26,937 nt of DNA from a virus, in IMG/VR virus record IMGVR_UViG_3300008110_000461, positions 1 through 26,937 of that record, one strand, 5' to 3'. This document shows, piece after piece, positions 15,146 through 22,555 of this stretch. The notes under the pieces are model-generated. The model had not been told where the DNA came from. It made no database searches and saw only the letters and a program-made list of their open reading frames with translations. The stretch's first letter is position 1. The number at the start of each line of letters is the position of its first letter. The position numbers were made by a program, and so were the translations under genes.

Positions 15146-16525
15146 TCAGTCGAGGCTGATATTTAGAGTAACCTTAATTTGGTCTCCGTTGTTCTGAATG
15201 TTGTAAGGACCGTTTGTAAATCTTTCAGCAAACATGATGCTACTGTAAAGAGTAGCACTTCCAACACCAGCAAGTGCTGGAGTCGTTCTGAATACGTCTG
15301 TTCCAACAGTCTCAAAGATTGTATATGTTGATGAAGCAGTTGTTGTATTTCCTGTTCCTGCTGCGATATAAATTACATCTCCAGGAACTAGTCCGTGACT
15401 TGGTGCAGTTACTTGGCTGCAGTTGAAGAATACAGTAGCACCAGTAGCAGCCTGAATGTTATTTACCAGGTTGTTGCTTAGGTAAACAATTCTTTCACGT
15501 TCATCAAAACCAGTTACTAAAGTTCCTTCTGGGAGTGCATTAACTTCCCCAACAACGTTTCCATGAGTGACTGCCATACCTACAGTGATGTTTTCTCCAA
15601 CATTTTCTGTAAATGTAACGATTCCAGCTACTGTTGTTGTATTTCCTTTATCTAATACAATAGTATTTGTGCCAGCAACACCAACAACTCTTGCGTTTGG
15701 TGCGATTCCAGTACCAACTACTCTTTGGTTAGTGGTGATTCCAGTTGGAGCATCAACTTCAACTACAAATGAACCAGTTGAACCAACACCAGTTGGACTA
15801 TATTTCTTATCAAATAAGGTAATATAGTTTCTACCAATGGTTCCTGTTGTTTGGGTTTTTGCTACTGCTACAGCAGTTGAAACAGTTGCAGCATCTTGAA
15901 CCCCATGAATTTCAACAGGCATATTATTTGCTCTTACCAAGTAGTAACCATACTGGTTATTGGCAGCAGAGCTGAATGTAAATGTTTGCTCTGGGTATGA
16001 AGCAGTAGTTGTTCCTCTACCAAATTCCAATGATTGGTTTAGGAAAGTTCCTGTATTTGGAACAGTAAGAACGATTGTATTTCCATCAATAGCAGCAACT
16101 GTAGCACGAGTTCCAACACCACCACCAGAAACGTAGTGACCAACTGCAATATTTGTTGTTGATGATACAGTAATTGTGTACTGGTTTACAGTTCCAGAAC
16201 CGTTTGTGGTAACAATTGGAGTGGTGATTGTTCTAACATTCCACAAGTTTCCATTTAGCAGAATGCCAAATTGTTCTGTATAGTCTTGATCAAATCTATT
16301 ATTGATTACTCTTGGATATCCATTGGATGGGTCAGTTCCATAACCAATGTTGCCAGAAGCATCATATGGTTCATAAAACTTATTTTGAGCAGGAACATCA
16401 GATTCCGCTGGGGTTGTGTCACTTGAATATAATTTAAGAATTAAATTCCTTGGAATTTCGTGACTACTATTTACAAGATATCTTAGGGATTGAAGTTCGC
16501 CACAATCTGGAACTAATAGTGCCAT
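15146..16525 (-). CDS. Virion structural protein (459 aa)
   Basis: 459 aa, beta-rich, soluble. The N-terminus MALLVPDCGELQSLRYLVNS followed by NLILKLYSSDTTPAESD is a recurring opening in marine phage structural proteins. From about residue 105 the protein has two copies of a small domain: TITVSSTTNIAVGHYVSGGG with TIVLTVPNTG, and VEVDAPTGITTNQRVVGTGI with NTIVLDKGNTT. A related GTGIAVGTKVV segment occurs in the 1177-aa fibre. The C-terminus (HGLVPGDVIYIAAGTGN, YNIQNNGDQIKVTLNISLD) looks like a further beta domain. The gene has an exact TATAAATA promoter 42 nt upstream and AGGAG about 10 nt before the ATG, and ends in a strong hairpin, so it may form a transcription unit of its own. The virion role is inferred from family memory and context. 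Confidence 0.87.
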   Translation of the reverse strand: MALLVPDCGELQSLRYLVNSSHEIPRNLILKLYSSDTTPAESDVPAQNKFYEPYDASGNIGYGTDPSNGYPRVINNRFDQDYTEQFGILLNGNLWNVRTITTPIVTTNGSGTVNQYTITVSSTTNIAVGHYVSGGGVGTRATVAAIDGNTIVLTVPNTGTFLNQSLEFGRGTTTASYPEQTFTFSSAANNQYGYYLVRANNMPVEIHGVQDAATVSTAVAVAKTQTTGTIGRNYITLFDKKYSPTGVGSTGSFVVEVDAPTGITTNQRVVGTGIAPNARVVGVAGTNTIVLDKGNTTTVAGIVTFTENVGENITVGMAVTHGNVVGEVNALPEGTLVTGFDERERIVYLSNNLVNNIQAATGATVFFNCSQVTAPSHGLVPGDVIYIAAGTGNTTTASSTYTIFETVGTDVFRTTPALAGVGSATLYSSIMFAERFTNGPYNIQNNGDQIKVTLNISLD

Positions 16526-16566
16526 TGATAATGTCTCCTGACTCGTTATAAATTACTTTATATTCT

Positions 16567-16574
16567 TATTTATA
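16567..16574 (-). promoter_or_regulatory. T4-type late promoter (exact TATAAATA)
   Basis: An exact TATAAATA lies in the 61-nt gap before the 459-aa gene, 42 nt from its ATG at 16525. The spacing is identical to that of the promoter at 5345-5352. Confidence 0.65.
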
Positions 16575-16586
16575 TATTACTAAAAA

Positions 16587-17294
16587 TCAAATTTTTAGTT
16601 TCAAAAATACGGAACACCTTTGTATTCCGACACAACTCAATACTTCAAATCTTAAAACATCACCAAGTTCTAATGTTTTTGACCATGTTGTAAGATTATC
16701 GTCTTTATTTTTATTTTGATTATTTAGGATGGGGTATTCATTTCCCACAATAGAAGAAAAATTATTCGGAAAATTAGTATAAGATGATTTTTCAATGTCA
16801 AATGCTATTGTTCCTGTTGTTTCTGATAATATTGTCCATGATTCTAAAGTCCCAGTCACATCTAAAGTTAAATATCCTTTATTTCCTGGAGCAATGTCCT
16901 GAGACCCATTATCAACCATAAAAACAATGGTTCTTGTTAAATCTGCCGTTGTTTGTAGAGCTATTCCAGAAAAATTTGATCCAGATACTGGTGGATTTGT
17001 AAAATATAAAGTATTTCCAGATACTTGATAATCAACGATTGGTCTTAAAACTATTCCATTAATTGAAATTACTAATTGTTGCTCATTCGCTGGTGTATAT
17101 GGTTGACCATTTACTGTCAATAAAAAAGATGTAGTAGACCCATTAAATTGTAATGATATATTATCCAATATCAAATTAGTATATTGAATACTTCTTAGAG
17201 GTGCCTCATAATTTACACCAATGTTATATTGGTCCTCTTGGACCAAATTGACATTAAAATTAGGAGACGATACTACTACATCGTAGTTGCTCAT
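16587..17294 (-). CDS. Virion structural protein (235 aa)
   Basis: 235 aa. Residues about 50-115 contain FNGSTTSFLLTVNGQPYTP, LVISINGIVLRPIVDYQVSG and TLYFTNPPVSGSNFSGIAL. This arrangement (yLv.ING....P..DY.vsG.tl.Ft.pP.sGs.f.g) is a small beta domain I recognise from many marine phage structural and fibre proteins. The C-terminal half (YLTLDVTGTLESWTILSETT, IAFDIEKSSYTNFPN, RCSVFLKLKI) is also beta-rich and not assigned. The ATG overlaps the TGA of the gene before it (ATGA, 17294-17291), indicating coupled translation. The likely role is a minor tail or baseplate component. Confidence 0.87.
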   Translation of the reverse strand: MSNYDVVVSSPNFNVNLVQEDQYNIGVNYEAPLRSIQYTNLILDNISLQFNGSTTSFLLTVNGQPYTPANEQQLVISINGIVLRPIVDYQVSGNTLYFTNPPVSGSNFSGIALQTTADLTRTIVFMVDNGSQDIAPGNKGYLTLDVTGTLESWTILSETTGTIAFDIEKSSYTNFPNNFSSIVGNEYPILNNQNKNKDDNLTTWSKTLELGDVLRFEVLSCVGIQRCSVFLKLKI

Positions 17295-17626
17295 ATACTA
17301 ACTCCAGGAGTAACTAAAAGACTTCCTTGAACAACTCTTGTATTATAATTTGATGGAGATGTAATTACAACATCATAAACATATCTTCCACCTTCCATTA
17401 GTGAAGTTTCCGTTTTTGCCATTGAAACCATTATTTTTCCCTGTGTTCTATCGGGAAAAGAAATAGTAAATGGATATGTTTTTGATGAATAAGGGCTCTT
17501 TTTGATATAACTTATTGCAGTATAGTTGAATAAGTTCAATCTTGAACCATTTTCATTATAAATCGTAAAGGTACTTTGAAAATCTGCACCTTGCTCTAAA
17601 ACGAGATTTATAATCTTAGCAGACAT
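17291..17626 (-). CDS. Small Ig-like/BppU-N-like virion protein (111 aa)
   Basis: 111 aa. It starts MSAKIINLVLEQGADFQSTF and continues with SRLNLFNYTAISYIKKSPYS, MVSMAKTETSLMEGGRYVYD and a closing VVQGSLLVTPGVSI. The order (EQGxdFxxtfxl, nLxgYtaxxxikk, GxYxYdvxi, GxlxVxPgVs) matches the immunoglobulin-like fold of baseplate upper-protein N-terminal domains (BppU/DUF2479-like) and of small T4-like cyanophage structural proteins. It is probably a baseplate or tail decoration protein. A late promoter lies at 17648-17655, 22 nt before the ATG; no Shine-Dalgarno is visible in the leader. Confidence 0.87.
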   Translation of the reverse strand: MSAKIINLVLEQGADFQSTFTIYNENGSRLNLFNYTAISYIKKSPYSSKTYPFTISFPDRTQGKIMVSMAKTETSLMEGGRYVYDVVITSPSNYNTRVVQGSLLVTPGVSI

Positions 17627-17642
17627 TGCAAGAAGTTACTTT

Positions 17643-17846
17643 TTAGTTATTTATCCTTTCTACCAATAATTTTAGGCAATCTTTTATTTCTTGGATATCT
17701 GATTTTATGTTATCCAATTCTTCCCGTTCTTGTATTTTTCTATTTTTTATTTTCATATACTCATTGTATTCGTGTTCATTGCAATTCAAAACTGCATTGG
17801 TCTCTTCATCTCTAAAGAGACCATTACTATCTTTTATGGGTATCAT
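17643..17846 (-). CDS. Small coiled-coil protein (67 aa)
   Basis: 67 aa. The first half (MIPIKDSNGLFRDEETNAVL, then NCNEHEYNEYMKIK) is followed by a charged helix, KIQEREELDNIKSDIQEIKD, with heptad-like spacing of I and L to the end, suggesting a coiled coil. Proteins with the same opening sit near baseplate genes in T4-like cyanophages. Their function is unknown to me; a scaffold or adaptor role is only a guess. The ATG overlaps the stop of the DUF4815 gene (ATGA, 17846-17843), so its translation depends on ribosomes finishing that long gene. Confidence 0.85.
   Translation of the reverse strand: MIPIKDSNGLFRDEETNAVLNCNEHEYNEYMKIKNRKIQEREELDNIKSDIQEIKDCLKLLVERINN
17648..17655 (-). promoter_or_regulatory. 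Candidate T4-type late promoter (GATAAATA)
   Basis: GATAAATA lies over the last codons of the 67-aa gene, 22 nt before the ATG at 17626. Its short leader has no visible Shine-Dalgarno. Confidence 0.45.
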
Positions 17847-20800
17847 AATACTGCGATTGCTCTTAGATCTTTAATTTTTGGTACAACTGATTGATTTTTT
17901 CCTGCCATGATAATTTTTATTTGGAACCCATTGAATAATGGTAGGTCTTTAGCAGTATATTCATAACTTCTATATTCCGATTCGGAAGAAGAAGGTAAAA
18001 CATTAATATCTGGAGTACCATCATTATTTTTTGGATCAATCACATTGCCATTTAAATCTACATTTCTGAAACCAGGGAACAATTCAAATAGTTGTTGGTC
18101 ATCTGGAGTGTCAGATCTCAACAATCGATACATTACTATAATTTCATTTGAAACATCTCTATAAGCATCAAAGTAAACTTTGAGACTATCTGCACCTTTT
18201 TGCAATCTAATTACTTTGGAGATATAAATTGCAGAAGTTGGATCATCATAAAGACTATTAACTCTAGGATCAGTTACATAATTTGCAACTGGTCTATCAA
18301 GTCTATTCATTGTTGTAATAATATTAACTCTATCCAAGTCTATAATTGGTGAAACTTTAGTATCACTAGTGGAAAGAGTCATTTCCATAACAAAGGACTT
18401 ATATCCAAGATAGCTCTGAAGATTTGCAACTTCGTTGACCCTTGATGCAATAATTCTTGGATTATCAAAGTAATTATTTGAATTCAATGATATTGATTCA
18501 AATTCTCTGGCACTAAATGGTAGTTCAGTCCCATTTACACTCTTTCCAGTCACTGTTCTAATTTTTGCATCAAGTGATGTTGTTTCTGGAAGAAGTGATT
18601 GAATATTTGGTCTTAAACTATCAAATTGTATATTTTGAGATGCCTTTGGTCCAGAAATAGTATTTGCTCCAGATGAACCAACATTTAAATCATATGTTCC
18701 ACCTGTCTTTGTTTCACTAAAGAATAATTGTGGTGGACCAAATCTTCTATCTTTTCCTTTCTCATCAGTTTTTACTTTAATATGATAACTATCTAGAGTG
18801 ATTGGATATTTATTGGTATCTACATCCGCAAATGAGTGTGTTCGATTTATTCTTCTCAAAGAAATACCATTAAACTCATATTTAAATACTGGGGAGCCAG
18901 AGAAGTGGTACGGTATAACTGTGACATTAAAAACACCAGGATTGTCGATATCAATTCCTCTAGTTATACCAGTAAGAGTATTTGCATCAGAGTCATATCC
19001 AGTGTATCTGATTATTTCATTATTTACCTTGATATATCCTGGATTGTCCGATGATATCCCAATATTTTCAAAACTAGTAAAGATTCCAACAGAAGATACT
19101 TGGATACTTCCAGTTGCAGCCTGATTGAAGTCACTTACTAATTTTTGTGGAGGTACATCTGATTCAATTCCATAAAGAGTAACCAGGTTAGTATCAGAAT
19201 ACATTCCATGATTGTTGTGATTTACTTTGAAATGTAATCCATCAGTTAAAAGTTCAGAGTAATTTACGAGTCCATTTGAAATCGTTGATATTCCATTGCT
19301 TGGATTTACATAAGAAATCTCATTAGCAACGTTCGATGTATTGATTTCATCTTGAACTTGATCTATAATCAATGAATTGAATGATGAAATGATTCCAACT
19401 AAATTCGGAATTGTCAATACCAAATTTCTACCAAATCCACCAGTTTGACTGCTTGGAACAGTTAATGTATCACCAATAGCATAACCTGTTCCACCAATAG
19501 ATACTGTTGCTGCAATTGCAACTCCAGATTGGATAGTTAAATTAACTTTAGCACCAGAACCTCTACCCGATAATGTGGTTAATGGAAGATTATTGTATAC
19601 TGTATTTTCGGTATATCCAACTCCAGGATTCGTTATGCTGAGGTTTGAGTTAATTCCTACAGCACCTACAATACTTGACAACTTTCCAGAGAAATTAGGA
19701 TAGTTGGATTGCAATATTGTTGTTCCAGGTACTAAATTGGTAATATCGTAAGTAGATAATGTTCCCGAAAGACCGACTAGAATTTTCTTAGAATATGCAA
19801 CTATTGGATTTGGTCTTAGAGAAGCAATTTGTCTATTTCCTACACCTAAATCGGGGTTGTAGAATCGGAAACTTCCAGTGGTTGAAGTAAATTCTGCTCT
19901 ATGTAGAATGAATTTTAGATCTTCCAATTGCGATGGTTCCCATGTAGCACCATTTTGCGATTTAAACAATGAACCAAGAGTTGGTTGTTGGGAAACGATG
20001 ATTTTTTCTGCTTCTGGTTTATTGATTGTCGATACATCAACTTCAGTCATTCTTGAAATCCAAACATTATATGAGTTTGAATTGGAAATCAATACGATAG
20101 CATAATCATTGCCACTTTCTAAGAATACGGGAGCAGGGAAAGTAAATGTTGTTGAGACAGAAGCATCTTCAGAAATTGTAATTTGATCTGGATTTAAAAC
20201 AACTTCACCAAATGGAAGAATTTCCTGTGATGGTAAACCAAGATATGATGTTCTTAATTGTAAAGTTATAGGAATATTTGCTTCATCTTTAGTTCTGAAG
20301 AAAATTTCACATTTGGTTATGAATACACCATTGTTATCATTTACTTCAAATGTTTGGGCAAGTGGGTCTACCCATCTTCTCTGAATTACTCTAGTTGATA
20401 TTACTGATCTATTTGTAAGAGTTGTATTTGCAACAAGTCTGTCTTCAGTTTCTGTTAAAGTTCTAGAATCTGTTCTAATATTTCTTTCAATATCAGCATT
20501 TCTTACTCTTAAAGTCAAACTTTCTACATTATCTACTGTTCCACTAGAAGTAAAGTTTGCTTCAGCAATACTATCAACGGAACCACCAATAGTGGAATTG
20601 GTTGAACTTGTGGTCAATGATAATGTTTTTGTTCCAGATTCAAATGTTGGATTTGATGGAATGGTTGGATCTGGAATGAATAAAGCTCCAATAAATGTTC
20701 CAGAGGAATCGGTAACAAGTCTAATGTCTGTTACTGTTGCAATCGCATTGCTCAATGCTCCAACTAGTTGCATTGAAGGTGCAACAGATCCAAAGAATCT

Positions 20801-22555
20801 TGAATCTGCTTGGTTTTCCAAACTAGCAGTATCAACATTTAAAATAGTTGTTGTTGATGAATATGAACCAGACAATGAACTTGTTGGATTATATGGATTT
20901 TCCTTATAGAATTCTGTTGGTTGATTGTAAGGTCCATATTTGTGATTTTGCTTAGCAAGTCTAAATGTAATTGCACGATTTACTCCAGTGACTGGCATAA
21001 ATCCAGTTATAGTTTCACCTTCAATAAAGGTTCCGCTAGTCATTCTAACTTCAAGAAGTTTAGGGACCATGAATGTGGTCATGTCCCTATTGTCAAAGAA
21101 TGCGTAGAATCTTGTTGATGGTTTTAATCTTCTTGCTAAAATTTCAATATTTCTAGACCTCATTAAGGTTAGGATTGCTCTAGATACAACTCTGTCCCCA
21201 AGACTAGTTGTATCAAATCTTTCACTGACTCCAAATTGTATACCCTGCCTAGTTTGTTCTGTTCTTGTTGTTACTGTATTATTTCTAAATTGAGTTAAGG
21301 AATCTTGGAAAATATCAGTAGTTGTAATTACATCCCCAGAAGATACTGTTGTTGAAGATAATAAAGTTGATGGATTTTGTATCTGTGTGATTACAGGACC
21401 TTCAACGGTTGAAGTTCCTGTCCAGTTTGTTTCCCATGCATTCCAATTAATTGGAGATAGACCAGTATTGGTATCAACTCCAAGCATTTGAATTGCTGTA
21501 TTATAATTTCCCTCTACATCCTGAGTTCTTTCAGTTTTTCTTGTTTCTATCCAAGTGTCTGTAGATGGATTCAATTCAATAGTTCCAATCCAACTTGGGG
21601 TATTAAATGGATTTACATTTTCTGTTCTAGTTGCAAATCTATTTTCTGTATAAACTACATCAGTATAATCTAAACAAACAATATCACCGATACGTTTTAC
21701 ATTTTTGGAACCAAGATCATTAGCAAATCTTAAATCCACATTTGGATTAGATGTTGTTCCAATACCAATGACTGCCTCAGACCCAAGTATTAAATCAACG
21801 GAAGTTGTATAATGTTGGGGTCTTAGAACACCGAGTGCTGTGTCTACACTTGCTTTATATGATTGATTTGCAATGTCTCCACCATTATATGATTTAAAAT
21901 TATCTACAAAAAATCCAGATTTGAATTTATCAAGACCAGTTTGTGGGTCTCTGATAGAAAGATTTTTAGTATCTGTTTCTAGTAGAGACAGTGAACTATA
22001 ATATTCTACGTTTGATAATCTATTTTCAAGTCTTGAGATATCTTTCATTGTATATCTCTTGTGACTGGAAAGAGAAACTCTAACATCTTTCATATCATAA
22101 AGATATGGTGGATAGTAGAAAGTTGCAATCTCTAATGCAGAATCTAAATTGTTTGGTGCCTTTGGGGAATTTGATGGAACACCATTATTAATAATAAATG
22201 TTCCTTCTTTAGTTAGGAACAGTTTATCTATTCTTGGTAGATAATAATTGTAAGAAAGATTTATTGTCTTATCTTTAGTGAAAATATGATTTGATGCATT
22301 TGCATTTAATGAGAATCTTCTAGATGAATATTCAAAAGGAGATTTTGTAGCAGTTGAAGCATCAAATTGCGAAACTCTTGGTCTTAAATCAATAATATCA
22401 GTGTTTCTGTATCCATCGATAATTGGTACGTCTTTACTGTATCTATCTTTATCAAATGAATCTGCAGAAACAAAATCACCAGGGTCAGAAGAATTAATTG
22501 TATAGTTATTAAATATAACTTTTATTAATATTTTTATCACCAATGGAAACAGCAT
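17843..22555 (-). CDS. DUF4815-family structural protein, C-terminal part (separated by frame break)
   Basis: A 1570-codon frame. The first dozen residues (MLFPLVIKILIK) are a frame-shadow of the gene before it; real homology seems to begin at VIFNNYTINSSDPGDFVSAD, followed by VPIIDGYRNTDIIDLRPRVS, blocks that in this family belong to the middle of one long polypeptide. Residues about 725-880 hold WVDPLAQTFEVNDNNGVF and FRTKDEANIPITLQLR, a jelly-roll-like domain. About 1000-1060 contain GVGY/GTGY-type glycine motifs. The end (LPLFNGFQIKIIMAG, VPKIKDLRAIAVL) is typical of the family. The ATG at 22555 has no Shine-Dalgarno, so independent translation is doubtful. With frame repair at the junction, 25298-17843 would encode about 2484 aa. 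It is probably a large baseplate-associated or peripheral tail protein. Confidence 0.85.
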   Translation of the reverse strand: MLFPLVIKILIKVIFNNYTINSSDPGDFVSADSFDKDRYSKDVPIIDGYRNTDIIDLRPRVSQFDASTATKSPFEYSSRRFSLNANASNHIFTKDKTINLSYNYYLPRIDKLFLTKEGTFIINNGVPSNSPKAPNNLDSALEIATFYYPPYLYDMKDVRVSLSSHKRYTMKDISRLENRLSNVEYYSSLSLLETDTKNLSIRDPQTGLDKFKSGFFVDNFKSYNGGDIANQSYKASVDTALGVLRPQHYTTSVDLILGSEAVIGIGTTSNPNVDLRFANDLGSKNVKRIGDIVCLDYTDVVYTENRFATRTENVNPFNTPSWIGTIELNPSTDTWIETRKTERTQDVEGNYNTAIQMLGVDTNTGLSPINWNAWETNWTGTSTVEGPVITQIQNPSTLLSSTTVSSGDVITTTDIFQDSLTQFRNNTVTTRTEQTRQGIQFGVSERFDTTSLGDRVVSRAILTLMRSRNIEILARRLKPSTRFYAFFDNRDMTTFMVPKLLEVRMTSGTFIEGETITGFMPVTGVNRAITFRLAKQNHKYGPYNQPTEFYKENPYNPTSSLSGSYSSTTTILNVDTASLENQADSRFFGSVAPSMQLVGALSNAIATVTDIRLVTDSSGTFIGALFIPDPTIPSNPTFESGTKTLSLTTSSTNSTIGGSVDSIAEANFTSSGTVDNVESLTLRVRNADIERNIRTDSRTLTETEDRLVANTTLTNRSVISTRVIQRRWVDPLAQTFEVNDNNGVFITKCEIFFRTKDEANIPITLQLRTSYLGLPSQEILPFGEVVLNPDQITISEDASVSTTFTFPAPVFLESGNDYAIVLISNSNSYNVWISRMTEVDVSTINKPEAEKIIVSQQPTLGSLFKSQNGATWEPSQLEDLKFILHRAEFTSTTGSFRFYNPDLGVGNRQIASLRPNPIVAYSKKILVGLSGTLSTYDITNLVPGTTILQSNYPNFSGKLSSIVGAVGINSNLSITNPGVGYTENTVYNNLPLTTLSGRGSGAKVNLTIQSGVAIAATVSIGGTGYAIGDTLTVPSSQTGGFGRNLVLTIPNLVGIISSFNSLIIDQVQDEINTSNVANEISYVNPSNGISTISNGLVNYSELLTDGLHFKVNHNNHGMYSDTNLVTLYGIESDVPPQKLVSDFNQAATGSIQVSSVGIFTSFENIGISSDNPGYIKVNNEIIRYTGYDSDANTLTGITRGIDIDNPGVFNVTVIPYHFSGSPVFKYEFNGISLRRINRTHSFADVDTNKYPITLDSYHIKVKTDEKGKDRRFGPPQLFFSETKTGGTYDLNVGSSGANTISGPKASQNIQFDSLRPNIQSLLPETTSLDAKIRTVTGKSVNGTELPFSAREFESISLNSNNYFDNPRIIASRVNEVANLQSYLGYKSFVMEMTLSTSDTKVSPIIDLDRVNIITTMNRLDRPVANYVTDPRVNSLYDDPTSAIYISKVIRLQKGADSLKVYFDAYRDVSNEIIVMYRLLRSDTPDDQQLFELFPGFRNVDLNGNVIDPKNNDGTPDINVLPSSSESEYRSYEYTAKDLPLFNGFQIKIIMAGKNQSVVPKIKDLRAIAVL
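22509..22525 (-). other. Frame break and probable deletion junction in the DUF4815 gene
   Basis: The minus strand reads AATAAAAGTTATATTTAAT. In the upstream frame it is N K S Y I stop; in the downstream frame it is K V I F N. The 11-mer AAAGTTATATT fits both the natural continuation of the left part and the natural beginning of the right part, as expected if two copies recombined and the stretch between them was lost. The alternative is one extra A in the A4 run (22523-22520) or the A5 run (22535-22531). Confidence 0.6.

Noticed and set aside
16580-16598. Perfect 8-bp inverted repeat CTAAAAAT-CAA-ATTTTTAG at the end of the 235-aa gene.
   Set aside because: The stem is nearly all A-T, it overlaps the stop codon, and no T tract follows on the minus strand. 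Weak as a terminator in an AT-rich setting.
22509-22555. Programmed ribosomal frameshift joining the two DUF4815 parts.
   Set aside because: A +1 shift would be needed, and no known slippery site or stimulatory structure stands out. The apparent loss of a conserved block fits a deletion better. Not fully excluded.
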